Shown here: positions 36,191 to 43,073 of the stretch, piece after piece
Layout of the letters: every line of letters begins with the position of its first letter
Position numbering within the stretch: the stretch's first letter is position 1
NCBI RefSeq assembly: GCF_009827055.1
Contig: NZ_WUMK01000009.1
Location: forward strand, 1 to 64,000
Length of the DNA stretch: 64,000 nt
Source of the DNA: Shinella kummerowiae
GTDB taxonomy: Bacteria > Pseudomonadota > Alphaproteobacteria > Rhizobiales > Rhizobiaceae
Reading direction: 5' to 3'
Program-made: the position numbers and the translations under genes
Notes under the pieces: generated by a model
The model's input: only the letters and a program-made list of their open reading frames with translations
The model's database searches: none
Told to the model about the DNA's origin: nothing

Positions 36191-36221
36191 CGTCATGCTC
36201 GGGCTCGACCCGAGCATCCAT
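36191..36221 (-). repeat. Intergenic palindromic repeat, family B copy 5
   Basis: CGTCATGCTCGGG-CTCGA-CCCGAGCATCCAT. Member of an inverted pair with the next copy, only 15 bases away. Confidence 0.8.
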
Positions 36222-36236
36222 AAGCCGTTGAGAAGA

Positions 36237-36267
36237 ATGGATCCTCGGCTCAAGGCCGAGGATGACG
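36237..36267 (+). repeat. Intergenic palindromic repeat, family B copy 6
   Basis: ATGGATCCTCGGC-TCAAG-GCCGAGGATGACG. Opposite orientation to copy 5; compensatory C/G changes keep the stem paired. Confidence 0.8.
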
Positions 36268-36346
36268 GCAGCGGGCGGGGCGCGATTTGTCGACATCGCG
36301 AGACCTGCGCCGGAGGGCGCAGGCCCTTACTTCGAAAACAAGCCGA

Positions 36347-36742
36347 TCAACCGCCCGACTGGTCCATATGCATGAACTCCCAGACGTTGCCGTTGACGTC
36401 CTGGAAGGAGCAGCCGTACATCGGGCCGAACTCCATGTTCGGCTTCCATTCGCGCCCGCCGGCGGCGAGCGCCTTGGCCTTGAAATCGTCGACCTCCTGG
36501 CGGCTCGACGCGGACAGGCAGGTCAGCACCTGCGTCTGCTGTTCCGGATCGCCGACCTTGCCCGTCACGAACTGCGAAAACTTCTCCTCGGTGAGGTGCA
36601 TGACGAAGATGTTTTCGTCCACCACCATGCAGGCGGCGGTGTCGTCGCTGAAGTCCTCGTTGAACGAAAAGCCGAGCGCGTTGAAGAAGCGGCGGGTTGC
36701 GGGCAGGTCCTTGACGGGCAGGTTGACGAAAATCATGCGCAT
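36347..36742 (-). CDS. VOC (glyoxalase/bleomycin-resistance) superfamily protein
   Basis: A 131-residue protein with the paired beta-alpha-beta-beta-beta VOC fold. The start MRMIFVNLPVKDLPATRRFF and the end CSFQDVNGNVWEFMHMD are typical. A His in FVMHLTEE and the Glu in NVWEFM could be metal ligands. It resembles the lactoylglutathione-lyase-like group of unknown substrate. The ATG at 36742 follows AGGAGA and is preferred to an upstream in-frame start. It is 96 bases downstream of the DUF4406-like gene on the same strand. Confidence 0.87.
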   Translation of the reverse strand: MRMIFVNLPVKDLPATRRFFNALGFSFNEDFSDDTAACMVVDENIFVMHLTEEKFSQFVTGKVGDPEQQTQVLTCLSASSRQEVDDFKAKALAAGGREWKPNMEFGPMYGCSFQDVNGNVWEFMHMDQSGG

Positions 36743-36838
36743 GAACGTTCTCCTGGTTTTGTTTGCGATGCGGGCTGGCGACCCGTCATGCCACAAGGAC
36801 GTAACGGGCCGCCCCTTCCCGACAAGGCCTGCGAAAAA

Positions 36839-37204
36839 TTATTCGGCCGCAGCGCAGCCCGGCACGTCCTCCAGCCGATGCCAGACCGGAATGCCGCGTT
36901 CGCGGGCGATGCGCACGTCGTTGTCCGCCCCTTTCGAGTCCCCCGGCAACCGCAGCACGCCGTCGCACAGCGCCAGCAGGCGGTGTGCCACCGGATAAAA
37001 GATCTCCTCATGCAGCGCATCGCCGATCGTCTCGCCGCCGGCGGCATTCCAGACGGGCAGCGCCACCCATTCGCCGATCATCGGCACATGGCCGGCCTTG
37101 AACAGCGCATAGGACGGCGCTTCCAGCCGCTTCAGGTTTTCCGCCATCTTGTGCGGGTCGTCCCCGGTGCCCGAGCGATAGGGGCCGGCGATCAGGATCA
37201 GCAT
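36839..37204 (-). CDS. DUF4406-like / nucleoside deoxyribosyltransferase-like protein
   Basis: A 121-residue protein starting LILIAGPYRSGTGDDP, the pattern seen in DUF4406 and nucleoside 2-deoxyribosyltransferase-like proteins (AGPY plus a later CDGVLRLPGDSKGADNDVRIARERGIPV). AAGGAG precedes the ATG. It is divergent from the DeoR regulator with nested inverted repeats between them, and is a good candidate target of that regulator. Reaction not assignable. Confidence 0.75.
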   Translation of the reverse strand: MLILIAGPYRSGTGDDPHKMAENLKRLEAPSYALFKAGHVPMIGEWVALPVWNAAGGETIGDALHEEIFYPVAHRLLALCDGVLRLPGDSKGADNDVRIARERGIPVWHRLEDVPGCAAAE

Positions 37205-37223
37205 GTCAAACTCCTTACATTTT

Positions 37224-37280
37224 GCACGAAATATCCGGTTTATTCTGGATATTTCCCATAACTCCGTGTAATTTCGTGCA
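37224..37280. promoter_or_regulatory. Nested inverted repeats, candidate DeoR operator
   Basis: TGCACGAAAT (37224-37233) is exactly inverted as ATTTCGTGCA (37271-37280). Between them AAATATCC (37230-37237) pairs with GGATATTT (37248-37255). The array fills the gap between the divergent DUF4406-like and DeoR genes, so DeoR binding is the simplest reading. Confidence 0.6.
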
Positions 37281-37302
37281 GAGTCAAGATGGAGCGTGCA
37301 GC

Positions 37303-38058
37303 ATGCTGACCAGCCAGAGAAAAAACCTGATCGCCCAGCGCCTAGGCCGCGACGGCGAGATCGTAGCCAAAACGCTCGCCATGGAACTCGCGCTTTCTGA
37401 AGACACGATTCGGCGCGACCTGCGGGAAATGGCGGCCGAAGGGCTCTTGAAACGGGTGCATGGCGGCGCGCTGCCGCTTGCGCCGCCTTTGCCGGATTTC
37501 GCCGCGCGCCTGTCGGTCGCGGCCGACGAGAAGGCGGCGCTCGGCGCCTGCGCGGCGGAGATCATCGAGCCCGGCCACGTGATCTTCCTCGACGGCGGCA
37601 CAACGACGGCGGCCCTTGCCCGCGTGTTGCCGCGCACGTTCGCCTTCACCGTCGTCACGCACAGCCCGACGATCGCCTGCGAGCTGGAGCGGCACCCCAC
37701 CGCAGATGTCGTGCTCATCGGCGGCCGGCTCTACAAACATTCGATGGTGACGACCGGCGCGGCGGCGCTCGACGCCATCCGAGGCCTGAGGGCGGATATC
37801 TACTTCATGGGCGTCACGGCGGTGCATCCGACCCACGGCCTGACCACCGGCGACATGGAGGAGGCCGCAACAAAGCGCGCCATCGCGGAAAATGCCGCAG
37901 TGACGCAGGTGCTGCTGACCCGCGAGAAACTCGGACGCGCCTCGCCCTGGAAGATCATGCCGCTCGCGCGCCCCACCGGCCTCATCGTCCCGGCCGGCCT
38001 GCCGCCGGAGCTTCTCGCGCCCTACCGGGACCTCGACGTGGAAATCACCGAGGCCTGA
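37303..38058 (+). CDS. DeoR-family transcriptional regulator
   Basis: A 251-residue DeoR/GlpR-type repressor. The helix-turn-helix (VAKTLAMELALSEDTIRRDLREM) is at residues 20-45 and the family signature GLLKRVHGGA follows. The sugar-phosphate-sensing domain has FLDGGTTTAALARVLP and TVVTHS. I start at ATG 37303 because MLTSQRKNLI is the usual DeoR start. It likely controls the divergent DUF4406-like gene and itself through the inverted repeats upstream. Effector unknown. Confidence 0.92.
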   Translation: MLTSQRKNLIAQRLGRDGEIVAKTLAMELALSEDTIRRDLREMAAEGLLKRVHGGALPLAPPLPDFAARLSVAADEKAALGACAAEIIEPGHVIFLDGGTTTAALARVLPRTFAFTVVTHSPTIACELERHPTADVVLIGGRLYKHSMVTTGAAALDAIRGLRADIYFMGVTAVHPTHGLTTGDMEEAATKRAIAENAAVTQVLLTREKLGRASPWKIMPLARPTGLIVPAGLPPELLAPYRDLDVEITEA

Positions 38059-38358
38059 TCAGGCGGCATCCCGCGGCGTGATGCGTTGGAGATCATGACC
38101 AATCTCGCGGCGCTTCTGCATGAGGTCGAATTCCGCCTGAAGGCGCAGGAAATAGCCTTCCGACAGGCCGAAATAGCGCGTGAGCCTCAGATCCGTATCG
38201 GCGGTCACCTGTCGTTTGCCGAGGACAATCTCATTGATACGGCGCGGCGGAACATGCACCGCGCGCGCCAGCGCATTCTGGCTGATTTCCATCGGCTGAA
38301 GGAACTCCTCCAGCAGGATATCGCCGGGATGCGGGTTGGGCAGCAGGTCGTCAGTCAT
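38059..38358 (-). CDS. higA: HigA antitoxin
   Basis: A 99-residue XRE-type antitoxin. It begins MTDDLLPNPHPGDILLEEFLQPM, the classical HigA opening, with the helix-turn-helix ISQNALARAVHVPPRRINEIV and the closing YFLRLQAEFDLMQKRRE. It overlaps the toxin gene by eight bases and is second in the operon, the normal HigBA order. An ATG seven codons upstream is possible but less typical. HigA should bind the toxin and autorepress from the palindrome before higB. Confidence 0.92.
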   Translation of the reverse strand: MTDDLLPNPHPGDILLEEFLQPMEISQNALARAVHVPPRRINEIVLGKRQVTADTDLRLTRYFGLSEGYFLRLQAEFDLMQKRREIGHDLQRITPRDAA

Positions 38359-38635
38359 GATAGTCGATGATGCGGACATGGACGGCGTCTCCTTGCGACC
38401 AGCCGAAGCAGATACGCCACTGGTCATTGATCCGGATCGAGTAAAGCCCGGCCAGATTTCCCTTCAACAGCTCCAGCCGATTACCGGGCGGCACCCGAAG
38501 GTCGGTTATCGCCCGCGCCGCGTGAAGCATGCGCAGCTTGCGCAACGCAATGGCCTGCATGTCGGCCGGAAGCCGCCGGCTTCGACGGCCCGACCAGATC
38601 AGTTCGGTCTCGCGGTCGGCGAAGCTTTTGATCAT
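38351..38635 (-). CDS. higB: HigB toxin (RelE superfamily mRNA interferase)
   Basis: A 94-residue RelE/ParE-fold toxin. It begins MIKSFADRETELIW and has RKLRMLHAARAITDLRVPPGN, LEGN-like LELLKGNLAGLYSIRINDQWRI and the C-terminal RIIDYHD, all typical of HigB. These cut ribosome-bound mRNA. The TTG two codons upstream is a weaker start. It is the first gene of a complete toxin-antitoxin operon with intact frames, so it is presumably active and neutralised by HigA. Confidence 0.92.
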   Translation of the reverse strand: MIKSFADRETELIWSGRRSRRLPADMQAIALRKLRMLHAARAITDLRVPPGNRLELLKGNLAGLYSIRINDQWRICFGWSQGDAVHVRIIDYHD

Positions 38636-38644
38636 GCACAATCA

Positions 38645-38659
38645 TAACGCATGACGTTA
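38645..38659. promoter_or_regulatory. Candidate HigBA operator
   Basis: TAACG-CATGA-CGTTA is a perfect inverted repeat ten bases upstream of higB, where HigA autorepressor sites lie. Assignment by position. Confidence 0.5.
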
Positions 38660-38673
38660 CAGGGTGTCAATTT

Positions 38674-39681
38674 TCAGGCAGCAAAAGCGTCCGTCACGCG
38701 GATATCGCCGACATGGATGCCGTTCCAATTGGACATGGAGCGGTTGGCCTGGGCCATCAGGGCGGCGTGGATGGCCGGCTCGTCCTTGAAGAAGCGGGCG
38801 AGCGTGGCGGCGACCATGCTTTCGGCGGCGCGGGTGGTGCCGTCCTCGCATTTCAGCGCAATCGCGATGCCCTGTTCGGGGATGGCGGCGCAGAAGACGC
38901 CTTCGGCACCGGTCTTGGCGAAGATCCGGCCGGGCGCGGTTTCCATCAGGCGGGTGCAGGCGCGCTTGGTGCCGGCGACGTAGAAGGGTTCGGCCATGCA
39001 GGCCTCGATCAGCCGGCGGGAGGCTTTGGCCCGCTCGGGCGCGAGGCCCGTGCCGGTCGCCATTTTCGCAAAGCCATGCGCGAGGCCCTTCAGCGACACG
39101 GCATAGGTCGGGATCGAGCAACCGTCGACGCCGCAATTGTCGGTGGCAAGCGCCGCACCCGTCAGGTTTTCCATGACGCCGCGGATCTCGGCCTGCACCG
39201 GATGTTCGTAGCGCACGTACCCCTTGAGGTCCTTGCCGGTGTGGCAGGCGGCGCAGATGAAGCCGGCATGTTTGCCGGAGCAATTGTTGTGCAGCGCGGT
39301 CGGGTGATCCAGTCCACGCGCCTGACCGATCAGCACCGGCTGCTCGAACGACCAGTGGGCGCCGCATTCCAGCACGCTCTCATCGACGCCGGCGGCGGCG
39401 AGCATGGCGCCGGCAAGGGCGGCGTGTTCCGGTTCGCCATTGTGCGAGGAGCAGGCGAGCGCCAGTTCCTTGTTGCCGAAACCGTAGACGTCGGCCGCGC
39501 CGCTTTCGACAAGGGGCAGGCCCTGCATGGCCTTGCAGGCCGAACGCGGGAATACGCCGGCCTCGATCTCGCCCTGCGAAAACACCACCTTGCCATCGCC
39601 ATCGACCACGACGACCAGGCCGCGATGGCGGCTTTCGACGAGATTGCCACGGGTGACTTCGACAAGGACGGGGTTTGCCAT
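38674..39681 (-). CDS. ansA: L-asparaginase, rhizobial type (class 3)
   Basis: A 335-residue asparaginase of the Rhizobium etli type, unrelated to bacterial type I/II enzymes. Known key residues of the R. etli inducible enzyme can be matched: S47-x-x-K50 (PRSACKAMQ), S79 (SSHNGE), and the zinc-site group C134, K137 (NNCSGKHAG) and C188 (DNCGVDGCSIP). It hydrolyses asparagine to aspartate and ammonia. GAGGG precedes the ATG. The HigBA operon lies downstream with a short gap; the DUF3750 gene is divergent. Confidence 0.92.
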   Translation of the reverse strand: MANPVLVEVTRGNLVESRHRGLVVVVDGDGKVVFSQGEIEAGVFPRSACKAMQGLPLVESGAADVYGFGNKELALACSSHNGEPEHAALAGAMLAAAGVDESVLECGAHWSFEQPVLIGQARGLDHPTALHNNCSGKHAGFICAACHTGKDLKGYVRYEHPVQAEIRGVMENLTGAALATDNCGVDGCSIPTYAVSLKGLAHGFAKMATGTGLAPERAKASRRLIEACMAEPFYVAGTKRACTRLMETAPGRIFAKTGAEGVFCAAIPEQGIAIALKCEDGTTRAAESMVAATLARFFKDEPAIHAALMAQANRSMSNWNGIHVGDIRVTDAFAA

Positions 39682-39764
39682 GATTATGCCCTCAAAATTC
39701 CGGTTTCGGCTGCGGTATTATCCGAAATTCCTGATCCTGCCCACTCGGTTTCGGAGCGCCGCGC

Positions 39765-40502
39765 ATGAAATTGCTGAGGAACGTCCTCGTCCTCTTTCTC
39801 GTGATCTACCTCATGCCGGCGCTCGCCGCGGCGGGGTTCTGGTACGTTAAGGATCGCCCGCAGAGCTGGCGGGAGGCGAACTGGAAATCGGCAGGCGTCC
39901 TGCCCAGGGCGGAAGACACGCCGCGGGCGACGATCCATATCTTCTCGGCAGCAACAGGCGGCATGAAGGGAGCCATCGCCAGCCATGCCTGGATCGTCAC
40001 CAAGGAGGCGAATGCGAAAACCTACAACCGCTATGACAAGGTCGGCTGGGGCACGCCGGTGCGCAAGAACGGCTATGCGCCGGATGCCTACTGGTACTCC
40101 AACACGCCGCGCGTGGTGGTGAGCGTCAGCGGCGACGAGGCGGCGCGGCTGATCCCGAAGATCGAGAAGGCGATCGCCGCCTATCCCTATTCCAAGCCCG
40201 GCGGCTACCGCATCTGGCCGGGACCGAACTCCAACACCTTCGTCGCCCATGTGCTGCGCTCCGTGCCGGAACTCGGCGTCGTGCTGCCGCCGGATGCGGT
40301 GGGGCGCGACTATCTGCCGGAAGGCAGGCTTTTCGCCATCGACCCGGACGGCAAGGACGTGCATGCGACGCTCTACGGCCTGCTCGGCGTGTCGGCCGGC
40401 CTGCGCAGCGGGCTGGAACTGCACATAATGGGCCTCGTCGCCGGCGTGGATTTCTCCCGCCCGGCGATTAAGATCCCGGCAATCGGGCGCATCGGGATCT
40501 AG
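39765..40502 (+). CDS. DUF3750 membrane-anchored protein
   Basis: A 245-residue protein with an N-terminal membrane anchor (residues 5-25) and a large periplasmic domain. Elements typical of DUF3750 are HAWIVTKEANAKTYNRYDKVGWG, the central YPYSKPGGYRIWPGPNSNTF, and DYLPEGRLFAI. The conserved His, Asn and Trp residues hint at an NlpC/P60- or LRAT-like fold, but this is inference. No ribosome site stands out. Single gene; function unknown. Confidence 0.85.
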   Translation: MKLLRNVLVLFLVIYLMPALAAAGFWYVKDRPQSWREANWKSAGVLPRAEDTPRATIHIFSAATGGMKGAIASHAWIVTKEANAKTYNRYDKVGWGTPVRKNGYAPDAYWYSNTPRVVVSVSGDEAARLIPKIEKAIAAYPYSKPGGYRIWPGPNSNTFVAHVLRSVPELGVVLPPDAVGRDYLPEGRLFAIDPDGKDVHATLYGLLGVSAGLRSGLELHIMGLVAGVDFSRPAIKIPAIGRIGI

Positions 40503-40608
40503 CGGAAAACGGCAGCTGGACATCCCAGTGTCATCAACGGATCGTAAGCGGCAATGGACCGGCAACGCGTGCACCCCCGCGTGCTGTTGTCGGGAGCGGA
40601 GAGCGGCC

Positions 40609-41034
40609 ATGAGCGACGATAGAAAACAATACGCGGCAGCCTGCCATTGCGGCACCGTGCGGTTCCATGTGCGGCTGACAAACGAATTCAACACGATCCG
40701 CCGCTGCACCTGCTCCTATTGCCGCATGCGCGGGGCCATCGCCGCCTCCGCAGCGCTTTCGGATATCGAATTTGAGGCGGGCGAAGGCAATCTGACGCTC
40801 TACCAATTCAACACGGGCACGGCGAAGCACTATTTCTGCAAGACCTGCGGCATCTACACCCACCACCAGCGCCGTTCCAATCCAAACCAGTTCGGCATCA
40901 ACGTCGCCTGCATCAACGGTGTCAGCCCCTTCGATTTCGCGGCGGTGGAGGTCATGGACGGCGTTTCCCATCCCGCCGATTCCGGCGCCGGCCCCCGGAT
41001 CGCCGGAATCCTCCGGTTCGAGCCGGCGAGCTGA
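40609..41034 (+). CDS. GFA/CENP-V domain zinc protein
   Basis: A 141-residue protein of the glutathione-dependent formaldehyde-activating (GFA) family. Zinc-binding cysteines are visible in AACHCGTVRF, CTCSYCRMRG and CKTCGIYTHH. The end ANCI-like VACINGVSPFDF is typical. The family was named for spontaneous formaldehyde-glutathione adduct formation, but many members have unknown roles. ATG 40609 is preferred since the preceding frame is not conserved-like; GGGAG lies upstream. The downstream sigma-factor gene is convergent. Confidence 0.88.
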   Translation: MSDDRKQYAAACHCGTVRFHVRLTNEFNTIRRCTCSYCRMRGAIAASAALSDIEFEAGEGNLTLYQFNTGTAKHYFCKTCGIYTHHQRRSNPNQFGINVACINGVSPFDFAAVEVMDGVSHPADSGAGPRIAGILRFEPAS

Positions 41035-41055
41035 CGCCGAAGCCGTCTTGCTGCA

Positions 41056-41922
41056 TCAGAGATAGACCACCTCGAAGGCCGCGATGCGGGCGGGGTCGGC
41101 GATGGAGTCGATTGCGACGATCTGGTCGCCGTCCACGTCCATGCGCACGACGATCCTGAGTTCGCCGCCAAGGATGACGGCGAGGCCGAGATTGCCGTCG
41201 ATGAGGGCGAGCCGTGCTGCGGTTGCCTTGCCCTTGAAGGTCGTGGCGACGGCCTGCGCGCCGTGGATTTCGGCAAGTGAACCGAGCCGCACCGCATCGG
41301 CATCCGCGTGAAAGACGACCTCGGGATCGAGCACGGCGAGCAGGCCTGAAAAATCGCCGTCGCGCGAGGCCGTGAGGAAGGCGGCGACCACGCGCTTGCG
41401 GCGCTCGTAATCCGCCGACGGCGTCTCCGGCAGGCCCTGCACGCGGCGGCGGGCGCGGCTCGCGAGCTGGCGGGCAGCAACCGGCGTGCGGCCGACGATA
41501 CGGCCGATCTCCTCGAAGGGCACATCGAACATGTCGTGCAGCACGAAGGCAAGGCGTTCGGCCGGCGCCAGACGCTCCAGCACGACGAGCAGCGCCAGGC
41601 CGACGGAATCGGCGAGCGCCGACTGTTCATCCGCCGCGGCACGCGGATCGACATGCTGCATCTCGCCATCCTCGCCATCGATCGGGTCTTCGCGACGCTT
41701 GGTGCGGGCGCGCAGCATGTCGAGGCAGATGCGGCCGACGACCGTCGTCAACCAGCCAGCCGGATTGTCGATGCCATCGCCGCCCGCGCGCTCCAGCCGC
41801 AGCCAGGCCTCCTGCACTGCATCCTCCGCCTCCGCGCGCGAGCCCAGCATGCGGAAGGCCACGGCGCTGAGACGCCCGCGCTCAGCCTCGAAACGATCCG
41901 TCAGAAAATTTTTTTCGCCCAT
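41056..41922 (-). CDS. ECF sigma factor, SigJ/ECF41-like with SnoaL-like C-domain
   Basis: A 288-residue extracytoplasmic-function sigma factor. Region 2 (AFRMLGSRAEAEDAVQEAWLRL) and region 4 (LHDMFDVPFEEIGRIVGRTPVAARQLASRARRR) are intact. A fused SnoaL/NTF2-like domain (about residues 178-288) replaces an anti-sigma factor and would regulate activity. The DGGGK and NPDKL motifs of classical ECF41 are absent (DADAVRLG and ADPARI occupy those places), pointing to a related SigJ-type group. It is divergent from an AhpD-like gene, the usual partner of such factors. GAAGGAG precedes the ATG. Confidence 0.9.
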   Translation of the reverse strand: MGEKNFLTDRFEAERGRLSAVAFRMLGSRAEAEDAVQEAWLRLERAGGDGIDNPAGWLTTVVGRICLDMLRARTKRREDPIDGEDGEMQHVDPRAAADEQSALADSVGLALLVVLERLAPAERLAFVLHDMFDVPFEEIGRIVGRTPVAARQLASRARRRVQGLPETPSADYERRKRVVAAFLTASRDGDFSGLLAVLDPEVVFHADADAVRLGSLAEIHGAQAVATTFKGKATAARLALIDGNLGLAVILGGELRIVVRMDVDGDQIVAIDSIADPARIAAFEVVYL

Positions 41923-41923
41923 C

Positions 41924-41950
41924 GGTCACACTCCTTCGTTCAGCGGCGTC
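41924..41950 (+). promoter_or_regulatory. ECF-type promoter of the AhpD-like gene
   Basis: GGTCACA (41924-41930), 16 bases, CGTC (41947-41950): one mismatch from the TGTCACA-N16-CGTC pattern reported for ECF41 targets. It points at the gene starting at 42029. Its -35 lies next to the sigma-factor start codon. Confidence 0.55.
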
Positions 41951-41958
41951 ATGGCCAT

Positions 41959-41985
41959 GACGAACGAAGCCGCACCGATGTGACA
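41959..41985 (-). promoter_or_regulatory. ECF-type autoregulatory promoter of the sigma factor
   Basis: Read on the minus strand: TGTCACA (41985-41979), 16 bases, CGTC (41962-41959), matching the ECF41 consensus exactly. It points at the sigma-factor gene. The two facing CGTC elements are part of the perfect 16-bp palindrome CGTCATGGCCATGACG (41947-41962). Confidence 0.65.
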
Positions 41986-42028
41986 GGGTTCGCAGTCGAA
42001 GCGCTAAATCATTGCAAGGAGTGTCAAA

Positions 42029-42487
42029 ATGCAATCCCGTATGAACAATATCGTCGCCGTTCTCCCGAAGGTCATGACCGCCATGCAGTCGCTGCAGGCA
42101 GCCGCGCAGGAGCACGGCCTGCCGGAAAAGACCGCGCATCTCGTGCATCTGCGCGCCAGCCAGATCAATGGCTGCGGCTTCTGCGTCGACCTGCATCCGC
42201 GCATCATGAAGAAGGCGGGCGAGACCGACCGGCGCATCCTCTCGGTCGCCGCCTGGCGCGAGGCGCCGTTCTACACCGACGCGGAGCGTGCGGCCCTTGC
42301 GCTCACCGAGGCGCTGACCCGCATCGCCGACCGCGAGGAGCCGGTGCCGGACACGATCTGGAACGAGGCCGCCCGCCACTATGACGAAAAGGCACTCGCC
42401 GCCCTCGTCGTCGAGATCGCCTCGATCAATGTGTGGAACCGCTTCAACGTCGCGACCCGGCAGGTCGCGGGCGAGTGGAACCCGTAA
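42029..42487 (+). CDS. Carboxymuconolactone decarboxylase/AhpD-like protein
   Basis: A 152-residue all-alpha protein of the carboxymuconolactone decarboxylase superfamily. It has the AhpD-type redox motif NGCGFCVDLH (CxxC with a following His), so an alkylhydroperoxidase or thiol-oxidoreductase activity is likely. AAGGAG precedes the ATG. Proteins of this kind are the recurrent neighbours and targets of ECF41/SigJ-type sigma factors, and an ECF-type promoter faces this gene from the shared intergenic region. Confidence 0.9.
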   Translation: MQSRMNNIVAVLPKVMTAMQSLQAAAQEHGLPEKTAHLVHLRASQINGCGFCVDLHPRIMKKAGETDRRILSVAAWREAPFYTDAERAALALTEALTRIADREEPVPDTIWNEAARHYDEKALAALVVEIASINVWNRFNVATRQVAGEWNP

Positions 42488-42608
42488 GCCCTCCCTCGCC
42501 CATTCGTCGGCCCCTTGCCCGAAGGGGCCGACGAGCGCCACCGCCGCGATTGCCGTTTCTGCAACGCCGTGCTTTCATGCCGACACCTCTTTCAAAGGCG
42601 GGCAACGC

Positions 42609-42935
42609 ATGGCCGAGCACGGTTCTCAATCCAGGGCAGCAGTCGCTCTTGCGTTTGTTTCCGGCTTTTTGATCGTCCGTTGCCTCTGGCGCGTGTTTAT
42701 CCCGGGCATGGAATACGCCCTGCCACCCTGGCCCCTCGTCTCGGTCATCTCCGACATTCTGGTGATGATCGCGCTTTTCATAATAAAGCCGATGGTGCCG
42801 GCCGCCACGGCGGATTCACCGGCCCTTGTCCGGCACGCCACGACGCTGTTCATTGGTGGGATCATCGCAACGGCGATCATGGTCCTGATCAGGGTGTCCA
42901 GCGATCGTGGCTGGTGGACCGGGCATCTGATGTAG
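42609..42935 (+). CDS. Small membrane protein, unknown
   Basis: A 108-residue protein with three hydrophobic segments: about residues 10-28, 40-62 and 76-96. It ends SDRGWWTGHLM. ATG 42609 has a modest AAAGGCGGG upstream; earlier frame starts would overlap the AhpD-like gene in another frame. It lies 121 bases after the AhpD-like gene and could be read from the same ECF-type promoter. No family recognised. Confidence 0.6.
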   Translation: MAEHGSQSRAAVALAFVSGFLIVRCLWRVFIPGMEYALPPWPLVSVISDILVMIALFIIKPMVPAATADSPALVRHATTLFIGGIIATAIMVLIRVSSDRGWWTGHLM

Positions 42936-43073
42936 GGCGCACCCGTCTGCTCAGCCCGGGCAGCTTTGTCCACCTGACCGCCCCTCTTCACACCCAAAAG
43001 TCACCGCTTGCGGTCGCTTCGCCGGCGTGCGACGTCTGCTCCATACTCTTTTCGCATACCAAGGTACCTTTTC

